This document shows, in pieces, positions 1-6,738 of a stretch of DNA of 10,039 bases. Source of the DNA: Chloroflexota bacterium (GTDB lineage: Bacteria > Chloroflexota > Anaerolineae > UBA3071); the NCBI GenBank assembly GCA_014383605.1, contig JACNHM010000311.1:1-10039 (forward strand). Reading direction: 5' to 3'. The notes beneath the pieces are model-generated. The model saw only the letters and a program-made list of their open reading frames with translations. It was not told the origin of the DNA and made no database searches. Position 1 is the stretch's first letter. Every line of letters starts with the position of its first letter. The position numbers and the translations under genes are program-made.

Positions 1-1
1 G

Positions 2-1438
2 TTGGACACCTCCGGCAGCATGCGGGGCGAGAAGATCGAGCAGGCCAAGGCGGCCCTCGCTTTCGTGCTCGACTACCTGCAGCCGGAGGATCGCTTCAAC
101 GTCATCGCTTTCAGCACCGGTGTGCGGCAGTATGCCGGACGGCTGCGACCGGCCGGCGAGGGGGAGGCGGCGCACCGTTGGGTCAAGCAGCTCGAGGCCG
201 CCGGCGGCACGGACATCAACCGCGCCCTGCTGGAAGCGCTGGCGCAGGTGGACCCCGACCGCCCGGCCATCGTCATCTTCCTCACCGACGGCCTGCCCAC
301 CGAGGGCGTGATCGAGCCGGAGATGATCATGGCCAACGTGGCCGGCGAGGCGGGGAGGAACGTGCGGCTCTTCACCTTCGGCGTGGGCCACGACGTGAAC
401 ACCGTCCTGCTGGACGGCATGGCCCAGGCGCACCGCGGAGCCAGCGGTTACGTCACCCCCGGCCAGTCCATCGAGGAGGAGGTCTCCAGCTTCTATGCCA
501 AGGTGAGCACGCCGCTGCTGGCTGATCTGGAACTGGATTTCGGCGGCGTGCACGTGGAGGAGATCTACCCCTATCCGCTGCCCGACCTCTTCGCCGGCAC
601 GCAGCTCGTGGTCGTGGGGCGTTATCGCCAGGGCGGCCCGTCCGTGCTCACTCTCCGCGGCGAGATCAATCAGAAGCCCCAGAGTTACACCTACGAGGAC
701 CTCACCTTCCGCTGCCAAGGCGGCGAGCCTTTCATCGCCCGGCTGTGGGCCACGCGCAAGATCGGCCATCTGCTGGATCAGATCCGCTTGCACGGCAAGG
801 ACCCCGAGCTGGTGGACGCGGTGGTCAGCCTCTCGCTGCGCTATGGCATCGCCACGCCCTACACCTCGTTCCTGGTGGAGGAGCCGCAGGCCGCGCCCTT
901 GGCAGGGCCCCTGACCACGCCCGCGCCCAGGGTCATGGAGACGCTGGTGGTGGAGAAGGAGGCCGTGGTGCAGAGGGCCATGGAGGCGCCAGCGCTGGCC
1001 GCTTCCGGTGCGGAGGCCGTGGCTGACGCCGGGGCGCGGCAGGAGTTGCGCTCGGCAGCGCGGGCGCCGGTGGAAGAGGCCAGGGCCGTGCGGCACGTCG
1101 GCGAGCGCACCTTCGTCTACCGCAGCGGCATCTGGGTGGATACCGCTTTCGAGGCCGACAAGATGCAGGTCACAGAGGTGGTCTTCGGCAGCGCGCGTTA
1201 CTTCGAGCTGGCCGCCGACTCGGAGGTGGCGGGCTATCTGGCGCTCGGCCCGCAGGTGATCTTCGTCTGGGAAGGGAAGGCCTATCGGATCACGCCCTCC
1301 GAAGAAGTGGAGGAACCGGCACCGGCCACGCCGCCCACGGCGGAACAGCCGCAGCCGTCGGAGGGAACCGACCTGCTCTCGGCCCTGTTGGCCTGGCTGC
1401 AAGCTTTGCTGCAAGTCACCACCCAAGACATGCCCTGA
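2..1438 (+). CDS. VWA-domain protein (VIT/VWA type), 5' end outside the window
   Basis: This is the C-terminal 478 residues of a larger protein; the frame is open at the window edge and the first codon is a leucine TTG, so no start is visible. Residues 1 to about 165 form a VWA domain with every metal-site (MIDAS) residue present: D2-T-S4-G-S6, T70 in GGTDIN and D96 in FLTDG. A beta-rich region follows, then a helical stretch ending in SLRYGIATPYTSFLVEE (about 280-296), which is characteristic of bacterial proteins with an N-terminal VIT domain and a central VWA domain. An Ala/Pro/Glu-rich linker (about 297-365) leads to a C-terminal domain with WVDTAFEADKMQ and an amphipathic end. Family members are usually exported or membrane-associated and bind protein partners through the metal site; the partner is unknown. 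The VIT part is presumed to lie upstream. The stop codon is 3 bp before a dyad repeat. Confidence 0.88.
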   Translation: MDTSGSMRGEKIEQAKAALAFVLDYLQPEDRFNVIAFSTGVRQYAGRLRPAGEGEAAHRWVKQLEAAGGTDINRALLEALAQVDPDRPAIVIFLTDGLPTEGVIEPEMIMANVAGEAGRNVRLFTFGVGHDVNTVLLDGMAQAHRGASGYVTPGQSIEEEVSSFYAKVSTPLLADLELDFGGVHVEEIYPYPLPDLFAGTQLVVVGRYRQGGPSVLTLRGEINQKPQSYTYEDLTFRCQGGEPFIARLWATRKIGHLLDQIRLHGKDPELVDAVVSLSLRYGIATPYTSFLVEEPQAAPLAGPLTTPAPRVMETLVVEKEAVVQRAMEAPALAASGAEAVADAGARQELRSAARAPVEEARAVRHVGERTFVYRSGIWVDTAFEADKMQVTEVVFGSARYFELAADSEVAGYLALGPQVIFVWEGKAYRITPSEEVEEPAPATPPTAEQPQPSEGTDLLSALLAWLQALLQVTTQDMP

Positions 1439-1441
1439 TGA

Positions 1442-1502
1442 AACCACAGATTTCACCGATTGCCCAGGGGAGCATTCAGTGAAATCTGTGTAATCAGTGG
1501 TT
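1442..1502. repeat. Imperfect dyad repeat, copy 1 (ACCACAGATTTCAC family)
   Basis: Arms at 1442-1461 and 1483-1502 pair at 17 of 20 positions around a 21-nt loop. The left arm is AACCACAGATTTCACCGATT. The same family recurs at 2384-2453, again immediately after a gene. It begins three bases after the VWA stop codon. It has no T-tract, so it is not a classical intrinsic terminator, though it could act in 3'-end processing or as a small non-autonomous repeat. Confidence 0.75.
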
Positions 1503-1513
1503 CCCGTGGCAAG

Positions 1514-1550
1514 AGCCCGCTTCCCATGTCCTGTGGGGAGCGGGCTTCTT
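1514..1550 (+). terminator. Terminator-like hairpin after the VWA gene
   Basis: A GC-rich stem pairs AGCCCGCTTCCC (1514-1525) with GGGGAGCGGGCT (1535-1546), with 11 Watson-Crick pairs and one wobble pair, around a 9-nt loop. TCTT follows, so the U-tract is short. It lies between the VWA gene and the radC promoter, where a terminator is expected. Confidence 0.6.
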
Positions 1551-1553
1551 CAG

Positions 1554-1582
1554 TTGCCTAACTTGCACTTTCGGTGTACAAT
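1554..1582 (+). promoter_or_regulatory. Predicted sigma-70 type promoter for radC
   Basis: TTGCCT (1554-1559) and TACAAT (1577-1582) are separated by 17 bp, directly after the terminator-like hairpin. The expected start of transcription is near 1589-1590, which leaves a leader of about 67 nt before radC. Two other promoters in the window use the same TACAAT -10 box. Confidence 0.6.
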
Positions 1583-1656
1583 GTCGGCCAGGTGGACGGC
1601 AACCCTGGCCGCACCCCTTATCCCCTATCCTTTGTCCCATGCCAAGGAGCATCCCC

Positions 1657-2385
1657 ATGAGCGACGAACCAAGAAGCGACGAAACGGCCCTGGTCGAATA
1701 CCATCCCACCATCAAAGACCTGCCTGCCGGCGAGCGGCCGCGGGAGCGTCTGGAGCATTACGGCGCCGGTGCGCTCTCCACAGCCGAGCTCATCGCCATT
1801 TTGCTGCGCAGCGGCGTGACCGGCGAGAGCGTCCTGCGCCTGGCGGAGCGGCTGCTGGTGGAGTACGGCGGCCTCACCGGCCTGGCCCAGGCTGGCTTCA
1901 CCGAACTGCAACAGGAGAAGGGCATCGGCCCGGCCAAGGTGACGCAGATCAAGGCGGCGCTGGAACTGGGCCGCCGGCTGCTGGTCGCTTCGCCCCACGA
2001 ACGGCCGCAGATCAAATCGCCCGCCGACGCCGCCAACCTGTTCATGCTGGATATGGGCTTGCTGGAGCAGGAGCAACTGCGGGTGGTGCTGTTGGATACC
2101 CGTAACCGCGTGCTGGCCGTGGAGACAGTGTACAAGGGCAACCTCAACACCAGCGTCGTGCGCGTGGGCGAGATCTTCCGCGCGGCCATCAAGGCCAACT
2201 CGGCGGCGATCATCGTCGTGCACAACCACCCCTCGGGCGATCCCACCCCTTCGCCGGAGGACGTGGCGGTGACGGAACAGATCGTGCAGGCCGGGCGGCT
2301 GCTGAACGTCGAGGTGCTCGACCACCTCATCATCGGCCGGCAGCGCTTCATCAGCCTCAAGGAGCGCGGCCTGGGGTTTGGATAA
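1657..2385 (+). CDS. radC: RadC family protein (JAB1/MPN-like metal domain)
   Basis: The protein has 242 residues, the usual RadC (UPF0758) length. The N-terminal part has the family opening [14 protein letters not shown] and a helix-hairpin-helix-like segment ([17 protein letters not shown], about 89-105). The C-terminal domain carries the complete JAMM zinc motif H-x-H-x7-S-x2-D: H189, H191, S199, D202. JAMM domains in other proteins are zinc metalloproteases; the RadC role is unsettled, and the old link to DNA repair in E. coli has been withdrawn. I chose ATG 1657 because AAGGAG (1644-1649) lies 7 nt upstream. An in-frame ATG at 1639 would put that Shine-Dalgarno site inside the gene. The gene has its own promoter, and its TAA stop forms the first two bases of the next dyad repeat. 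Confidence 0.93.
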   Translation: MSDEPRSDETALVEYHPTIKDLPAGERPRERLEHYGAGALSTAELIAILLRSGVTGESVLRLAERLLVEYGGLTGLAQAGFTELQQEKGIGPAKVTQIKAALELGRRLLVASPHERPQIKSPADAANLFMLDMGLLEQEQLRVVLLDTRNRVLAVETVYKGNLNTSVVRVGEIFRAAIKANSAAIIVVHNHPSGDPTPSPEDVAVTEQIVQAGRLLNVEVLDHLIIGRQRFISLKERGLGFG

Positions 2386-2453
2386 CCACAGATTTCACAG
2401 ATTACACAGATGACACAGAGGATCAATCGGTGAAATCTGTGTAATCGATGGTT
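2384..2453. repeat. Imperfect dyad repeat, copy 2, with a 9-bp tandem array in its left half
   Basis: Arms at 2384-2403 (AACCACAGATTTCACAGATT) and 2434-2453 pair at 17 of 20 positions. The first two bases belong to the radC stop codon, and the last three touch the ribosome-binding site of the next gene, so the repeat fills this intergenic space. From 2387 to 2422 the left half is a 9-bp tandem series: CACAGATTT, CACAGATTA, CACAGATGA, CACAGAGGA. It belongs to the same family as 1442-1502. I see no separate promoter for the downstream gene here. Confidence 0.8.
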
Positions 2454-2464
2454 GGGAGAGAGCC

Positions 2465-4954
2465 ATGTCACCTGGGATCATTGCTTGGCTCGTCGTGCTG
2501 GGACTGCCGCTGCTGCTGGTGGCGGCCATCGTGGTCTTGCTGCGGCGACCGCTGCCGAAAACGAAGGGCACGCTGCGGGTCAACGGGCTGAAGGAGTCGG
2601 TGGAGATCATCCGCGACCGCTGGGGCGTGCCGCACATCACCGCCAGCAACCTCGAGGACCTCTTTTTCGCCCAGGGCTACACGCATGCCCAGGACCGGCT
2701 GTGGCAGATGGAGCTGCAGCGTCGCTACCCCAGCGGCCGGCTGGCGGAGATCTTTGGCGAGGTGGCTCTGGAGGCCGACCGCTTCATGCGTACCATCGGC
2801 CTGCGCCGCGCCGCCGAAGCTGGGATAGCCAACCTTTACGACGAGGAGCGCCGCGTGCTGGAGGCCTACGCGCACGGCGTCAATGCCTTCATCGAGGAAC
2901 ACTGCCGTCTGCCGGTGGAGTTCACCCTCCTTCGCTTCCGTCCCGAACCCTGGACACCGGCAGATACCGTGGCCTGTTTCATGCTCATGGCCTGGGACCT
3001 TTCCGCGAACTGGAAGGTGGAGCTGCTGCGGGCGCGGCTGGCGGCCAAACTCGGCACGGAGCGGGCAGCGACGTTGGAGCCGCCGGTGCATCCCGACGCG
3101 CCGGCCATCGTCCACGGGTCGGGGACGAGAGGGGCGTCGCCGGCGGTGGCCGCGGCCCAGTCCCGCCAGCCTGAGGCTTTGCAGGCCGCCTATCGTCAAT
3201 GCCTGGAATACCTCAGCGCGGCCTCGCATAGCCCATCCCTTTTGCCCCCTTCCCTTTCCCCTGTCCAGGGCCTCAACAGTGGCGGCAGCAACAACTGGGT
3301 GGTGGATGGCCGCCGCTCGGCCAACGGCGCGCCGCTGCTGGCCAACGACGTCCACCTGTCGGTGAGCATTCCCTCGGTCTGGTACGAATGCCACCTGAAG
3401 GGTGCGGGCTTCCACGTGGCCGGCGTGTCTTTCCCCGGCATCCCCAGCGTGGTCATCGGCCACAACGAGCACGTCGCCTGGGGGCTGACCACCGCCTGGC
3501 AGGACGTGCAGGATCTGTACATCGAACGCTTCAACCCCGACAACCCGCGGCAGGTTGAGTTCCGAGGGCAATGGGAGCAAGCACAGGTCGTGCGGGAGGA
3601 GATACGGGTCAAGGGGCGGTCAGAGCCGGTGGTGGAGGAGATGCTCGTCACCCGCCACGGCCCCATCATCAGCAAGCTGGTGGGAGAGGAGCAGCCGCTG
3701 GCGCTGCGCTGGACGGCTCTGGAACCGCAGCACATGGTGTGCTGCGCGCTGAACACCAACCGGGCGCGCAACTGGCAGGAGTTCACCGTCGCGCTGCGGG
3801 AGTGGTCCTGCCCGCCGCACAACTTCGTCTACGCCGACGTGGAGGGCAACATCGGCTACGTTCAGGCGGGCTGGGTGCCGCGACGGGCGCGGGGCTTCGG
3901 CCTGGTGCCGGTGCCCGGCTGGACGGGCGAGTACGAGTGGAACGGCTATCTGCCCTTCGAGGAGTTGCCCCAGGCTTTCAACCCGCCGCAGGGCTGGCTG
4001 GCCTCGGCCAATCACAAGACCATGGACGAAAGCTACCCGCATTTCATCGGCGCGGACTGGGAGCACAGCCTGCGGGCGCAGCGCATCGTCGAGTTGCTGC
4101 AATCCCGCAAGAGGCATTCCATCGCCGATTTCCTGGCCATGCAGCTTGATGATCTCAGCCCGGTGGCGCGGCAGGTGCAGTCGGTGCTGGCGGCGGTGGA
4201 GCCGGAAGATGATCTGGCCCGCCGCGCCGTGGCCCATATTCGGGAGTGGGACTGCCGCATGAAGGCGCACAGCGTGGCGGCCAGCGTCTACGAGGTGTGG
4301 CTGTATTGTTTTCTGCATCGTGTCTTCGATGAGCCGCTGGGCGAGCTGGCCGATGCAATCGTCGGCGCGGGCATTCTGCCCTTGAGCCAGATCAGCGGCT
4401 TTGGAAAACAGACCGCGCTGCTCCTGCTCCACCTGCTGACCGACGACCCGCCCTCGCCCTGGCTGGTGGCGGCGGCACCGCAGGCGGCCGATCCACGGCA
4501 GCACCTGCTGCGGGAGGCGCTGGACGAGGCCATCAGGCTGTTGCGGCAGGAACTGGGGGAGGGCCTGGAGGGCTGGGCCTGGGGGCGGCTGCACCGGCTG
4601 GCCTACAATCACCCCTTGGGCAGCGTCAGGCCGCTGCGCCGGCTGTTCAACCGCGGGCCTTTCCCCATGCACGGCAACCAGGACACCTTGCTGCGGGCGG
4701 TGGTCGTCCCCCGCTTCCCCTTCGGCCCGGTCACCACCTGCGACTCCATGCGCATGGTCTGCGACGCCGGCGACTGGCGGCGCGCGGTGATCGTCACCAC
4801 CAGCGGCCAGTCGGGCCATCCGGCCAGCCGCCACTACGCCGATCAGATCCCGCTCTACCTGCAGGGCACCTGCCGGCCCATGCTCTGGGAGCGGGCGGAC
4901 ATCGAGCAGGAAGCCGTGGCGCGGCTGATGCTGGTGCCTCTTGGACACGGATGA
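2465..4954 (+). CDS. Penicillin acylase family protein (peptidase S45, Ntn hydrolase)
   Basis: This 829-residue amidohydrolase has the normal length for the family, whose members cleave amide bonds such as acyl side chains of beta-lactams or N-acyl homoserine lactones. The substrate here cannot be told. Residues 5-26 form one hydrophobic helix, probably an uncleaved membrane anchor, with the catalytic part outside the cytoplasm. Alpha-chain signatures are GVPHITA (54-60) and FAQGYTHAQDRLWQMEL (68-84). Precursors of this family cut themselves to free an N-terminal serine; here that is S275 in GGSNNW. Other conserved parts are the ANDVHL segment, FPGIPSVVIGHNEHVAWG, and N516 in SANHK, which is beta-chain position 242 and matches the oxyanion-hole asparagine (beta-241) of E. 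coli penicillin G acylase. NRGPFPMHGNQDT lies near the C-terminus. Residues about 218-272 form a low-complexity spacer. The start has GGGAG 6 nt upstream. The C-terminal codons lie in a repeat. Confidence 0.93.
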   Translation: MSPGIIAWLVVLGLPLLLVAAIVVLLRRPLPKTKGTLRVNGLKESVEIIRDRWGVPHITASNLEDLFFAQGYTHAQDRLWQMELQRRYPSGRLAEIFGEVALEADRFMRTIGLRRAAEAGIANLYDEERRVLEAYAHGVNAFIEEHCRLPVEFTLLRFRPEPWTPADTVACFMLMAWDLSANWKVELLRARLAAKLGTERAATLEPPVHPDAPAIVHGSGTRGASPAVAAAQSRQPEALQAAYRQCLEYLSAASHSPSLLPPSLSPVQGLNSGGSNNWVVDGRRSANGAPLLANDVHLSVSIPSVWYECHLKGAGFHVAGVSFPGIPSVVIGHNEHVAWGLTTAWQDVQDLYIERFNPDNPRQVEFRGQWEQAQVVREEIRVKGRSEPVVEEMLVTRHGPIISKLVGEEQPLALRWTALEPQHMVCCALNTNRARNWQEFTVALREWSCPPHNFVYADVEGNIGYVQAGWVPRRARGFGLVPVPGWTGEYEWNGYLPFEELPQAFNPPQGWLASANHKTMDESYPHFIGADWEHSLRAQRIVELLQSRKRHSIADFLAMQLDDLSPVARQVQSVLAAVEPEDDLARRAVAHIREWDCRMKAHSVAASVYEVWLYCFLHRVFDEPLGELADAIVGAGILPLSQISGFGKQTALLLLHLLTDDPPSPWLVAAAPQAADPRQHLLREALDEAIRLLRQELGEGLEGWAWGRLHRLAYNHPLGSVRPLRRLFNRGPFPMHGNQDTLLRAVVVPRFPFGPVTTCDSMRMVCDAGDWRRAVIVTTSGQSGHPASRHYADQIPLYLQGTCRPMLWERADIEQEAVARLMLVPLGHG

Positions 4955-5025
4955 ACACGGACGCTGCGCGTGCACGGAAAATACTAGCAGAAGATGTTCG
5001 TGTCAATCTGTGTTTGTCCGTGTCC
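4943..5025. repeat. Dyad repeat between convergent genes, containing both stop codons
   Basis: The left arm GGACACGGATGAACACGGAC (4943-4962) faces 5006-5025 around a 43-nt loop. In a + strand RNA 19 of 20 positions pair, three of them as G-U wobbles, so the fold favours the acylase transcript. The acylase TGA (4952-4954) is inside the left arm. The epimerase stop (5003-5005 on the minus strand) abuts the right arm. It may act as a two-way 3'-end structure, although no T-tract is present. Confidence 0.75.
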
Positions 5026-5968
5026 TATGTCCTTCCAGCCACTCCACCTCGGCTCGCAACCCCTCTTCCAGGCTCACCTGCGGCTGGAAGCCCAGTTCGG
5101 CGCCGGCGCGGCTCGTGTCCGCCCAGGTGTCGCGCACGTCGCCGTGCTGCGCAGGCCGATGCACGATTTCGGCCTTCCTGCCCGTGATGCGCTCCAGCAG
5201 CCGGATGGCCTCGTTCACCGTCACCCGCGCGCCGCCGCCGATGTTGTAGACCCCGCCGTCTTTGCCCCGTGCCATCGCCAGCAGATTGGCCTGCACGGCA
5301 TCGCCGACGAAGGTGAAATCGCGCGTCTGCTGGCCGTCGCCGTAGATTTCCAGCGTTTGCCCGCTCAGCATACGCTTGATGAAGCGGTGGAAGGCCATGT
5401 CCGGCCGCTGGCGAGGGCCATAGACGGTGAAGTAGCGCAGGCTGACGGTGGGCAGCCGGAAGTTGCGCTGGTAAAGCCCGCACAGATGCTCGGCGGCCAG
5501 CTTGGTCACGCCGTAGGGGGAATAGGGCCGCGGCAGACAGTCCTCCCGCACCGGCAACTCCTGCACATTACCGTAGACGGAGGACGAGGAGGCGAAGACG
5601 AAGCGGCGCACGCCGTGCCCGGTGTCCTTGACCGCCTCCAGCAGCCGCTGCGTGGCCAGCACGTTGTGCTCGACGTACAGGCCGAACTCCGCCCCCCACG
5701 AGGCGCGCACGCCGGCCTGCGCCGCCTGGTGAAACACGTGCGTCACGCCGCTGATCAGCGGCGCCAGTTCCGCCGTGCGCAGGTCGAGAGGTAAGAAGCG
5801 AAAACCGGGTGTTTCGAGCAGCGGTTGCAGGTTGGCCTCTTTCAGCGGGCGCGGGTAGTAGTCGGTGAAGCAATCCACACCGATGACCTCGTGGCCCTCG
5901 GCCAGCAGCCGCTCCGCCAGGTGCGAGCCGATGAAACCGGCTACTCCTGTGACCAGGCATGTGTCCAT
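5003..5968 (-). CDS. NAD-dependent nucleotide-sugar epimerase (extended SDR family)
   Basis: The protein has 321 residues, typical for UDP-glucose or UDP-glucuronate 4-epimerase-like enzymes. The Rossmann dinucleotide site is GVAGFIG (8-14), with D32 at the end of the second strand to bind the NAD ribose. The catalytic residues are the serines of ASSSSVYG (126-133) and Y152-x3-K156 in YGVTK. FTVYGPRQRPDM (180-191) and YGDGQQTRDFTFVGD (209-223) are strong family signatures. DCFTDYYPRPLKEANL (32-47) resembles UDP-glucuronate 4-epimerases, but I cannot fix the sugar. The start is ATG at 5968, with AGGAGG (5974-5979) 5 nt upstream. The frame is open 67 codons further, through repeat DNA, and that extension is rejected. 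The last residues (HRTRTNTD) are encoded by an intergenic repeat. It probably supplies sugar nucleotides for the glycosyltransferase upstream on the same strand. Confidence 0.9.
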   Translation of the reverse strand: MDTCLVTGVAGFIGSHLAERLLAEGHEVIGVDCFTDYYPRPLKEANLQPLLETPGFRFLPLDLRTAELAPLISGVTHVFHQAAQAGVRASWGAEFGLYVEHNVLATQRLLEAVKDTGHGVRRFVFASSSSVYGNVQELPVREDCLPRPYSPYGVTKLAAEHLCGLYQRNFRLPTVSLRYFTVYGPRQRPDMAFHRFIKRMLSGQTLEIYGDGQQTRDFTFVGDAVQANLLAMARGKDGGVYNIGGGARVTVNEAIRLLERITGRKAEIVHRPAQHGDVRDTWADTSRAGAELGFQPQVSLEEGLRAEVEWLEGHRTRTNTD

Positions 5969-5983
5969 GATCTCCTCCTGACT

Positions 5984-6070
5984 GAGACAAGGAGACCTGG
6001 AGACAAGGGGACAAGGAGACAGGTTCTTTCTGCTCCTTGTCTCCCCCTCTCCCCCTCTCCTTCGTCTCCT
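5984..6070. repeat. Purine-rich/pyrimidine-rich inverted repeat upstream of the epimerase
   Basis: The left half is built from GAGACAAGG-like units and the right half from CTCC/CTTGTCTCC units. The best stem is 6007-6018 with 6033-6044 (11 Watson-Crick pairs of 12, plus one wobble) around a 14-nt loop. It lies just upstream of the epimerase ribosome-binding site, so it would fold in that leader if transcribed. Related C/T-rich or G/A-rich tracts occur at about 1618-1636, 3231-3268 and 7580-7610. Confidence 0.6.
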
Positions 6071-6098
6071 AAGATGGCATGGGAGCCGTCTCTGCAGA

Positions 6099-6193
6099 CT
6101 CAGTAGATCCAAGTTTGCTCCTGCCGGACTGCCAAGTCCGGCAGAAAGGCGGTGGACTTGGCAGTCCACCGCGAGCTTTTTGGATCTACTGAG
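6099..6193. repeat. 95-bp BIME/MITE-like element: terminal inverted repeats enclosing two hairpins
   Basis: The ends are a perfect 14-bp inverted repeat, CTCAGTAGATCCAA (6099-6112) and its complement (6180-6193), reinforced by GCTC/GAGC (6117-6120 with 6173-6176). Inside are two perfect 10-bp hairpins. HP1 pairs 6121-6130 with 6135-6144 and has loop GCCA; HP2 pairs 6149-6158 with 6163-6172 and has loop TGGC. The loops are complementary. The ends contain GTAG on one side and CTAC on the other, as in paired REP sequences (BIMEs), although GTAG is farther from the hairpin than usual. The right half recurs at 6442-6490. Confidence 0.8.
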
Positions 6194-6441
6194 ACTTCTG
6201 ATAGGGCTAGAAGCCCAACCTCTCCCGCACCGCGTAGATGGGCTTGCCCTGGCTCTCGTGGTAGGTGCGCACCACCAACTCGCCCAGCAGCCCCATGCTG
6301 ATCATCTGCACGCCCACGATCATCAGCAGCACGGCCAGCGTGAGCAATGGCTTGTTGCCGATGCTCTCCCCGAGCACCAGCTTGGCATAGCTCAGGTAGA
6401 GTCCTATGGCGCCGCCCGCCAGGGCCGCCAGCAGTCCCAAC
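6145..6441. repeat. 297-bp tandem duplication, copy 1
   Basis: This unit is repeated immediately at 6442-6738 with 11 differences in 297 positions (96.3% identity). It contains the right half of the double-hairpin element and the last 78 codons of the glycosyltransferase. The first 87 bp are identical in the two copies, and all differences fall in the coding portion. Confidence 0.92.
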
Positions 6442-6443
6442 AA
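6207..6443 (-). pseudogene. Truncated duplicate of the glycosyltransferase 3' end
   Basis: It encodes 78 residues matching residues about 235-312 of the complete gene at 6504-7442, with four amino-acid changes (G for S, K for R, A for G, A for V). It keeps the two C-terminal membrane segments and the ending RERLGF but has no catalytic domain. No convincing ribosome-binding site precedes the only nearby start-like codon, a TTG. Seven of the 11 base differences are synonymous. I treat it as a gene remnant; a small two-helix membrane peptide is possible but unsupported. Confidence 0.85.
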
Positions 6444-6738
6444 AGGCGGTGGACTTGGCAGTCCACCGCGAGCTTTTTGGATCTACTGAGACTTCTGATA
6501 GGGCTAGAAGCCCAACCTCTCCCGCACCACGTAGATGGGCTTGCCCTGGCTCTCGTGGTAGGTGCGCACGACCAGTTCGCCCAGCAGCCCCATGCTGATC
6601 ATCTGCACGCCCACGATCATCAGCAGCACGCCTAGCGTGAGCAACGGCCTGTTGCCGATGCTCTCTCCGAGCACCAGCTTGGCATAGCTCAGGTAGAGTC
6701 CTATGGCGCTGCCCGCCAGGGCCGCCAGCAGTCCCAGC
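6442..6738. repeat. 297-bp tandem duplication, copy 2 (inside the 3' end of the intact glycosyltransferase)
   Basis: This copy carries the second hairpin and right terminal repeat of the element (6442-6490), then the stop and last 78 codons of the intact gene. At the junction, AGTCC (6433-6437), four bases and AAAGG replace the AGTCC, five bases and AAAGG of HP1, so the breakpoint shows microhomology. Confidence 0.92.

Noticed and set aside
1639..1656. Upstream ATG for radC
   Set aside because: The AAGGAG ribosome site lies between this ATG and ATG 1657, with correct spacing only for the latter.
1442..2453. Possible CRISPR-like array from the recurring ACCACAGATTTCAC repeats
   Set aside because: There are only two copies, about 940 bp apart, with genes rather than spacers between them, and the 9-bp tandem units have no spacers.
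3620..4975. Minus-strand open frame of 451 codons opposite the acylase gene
   Set aside because: It has the same low-information composition, no recognisable motif and lies antisense to conserved acylase coding sequence.
5969..6169. 67-codon N-terminal extension of the epimerase
   Set aside because: It translates repeat DNA, lacks homology-like sequence, and a strong Shine-Dalgarno site precedes ATG 5968, where the Rossmann motif begins as expected.
6149..6179. HP2 followed by a T-run as a plus-strand intrinsic terminator
   Set aside because: No plus-strand gene ends nearby, and the T-run is separated from the stem by GAGC, which pairs in the larger fold. I treat it as part of the repeat element.
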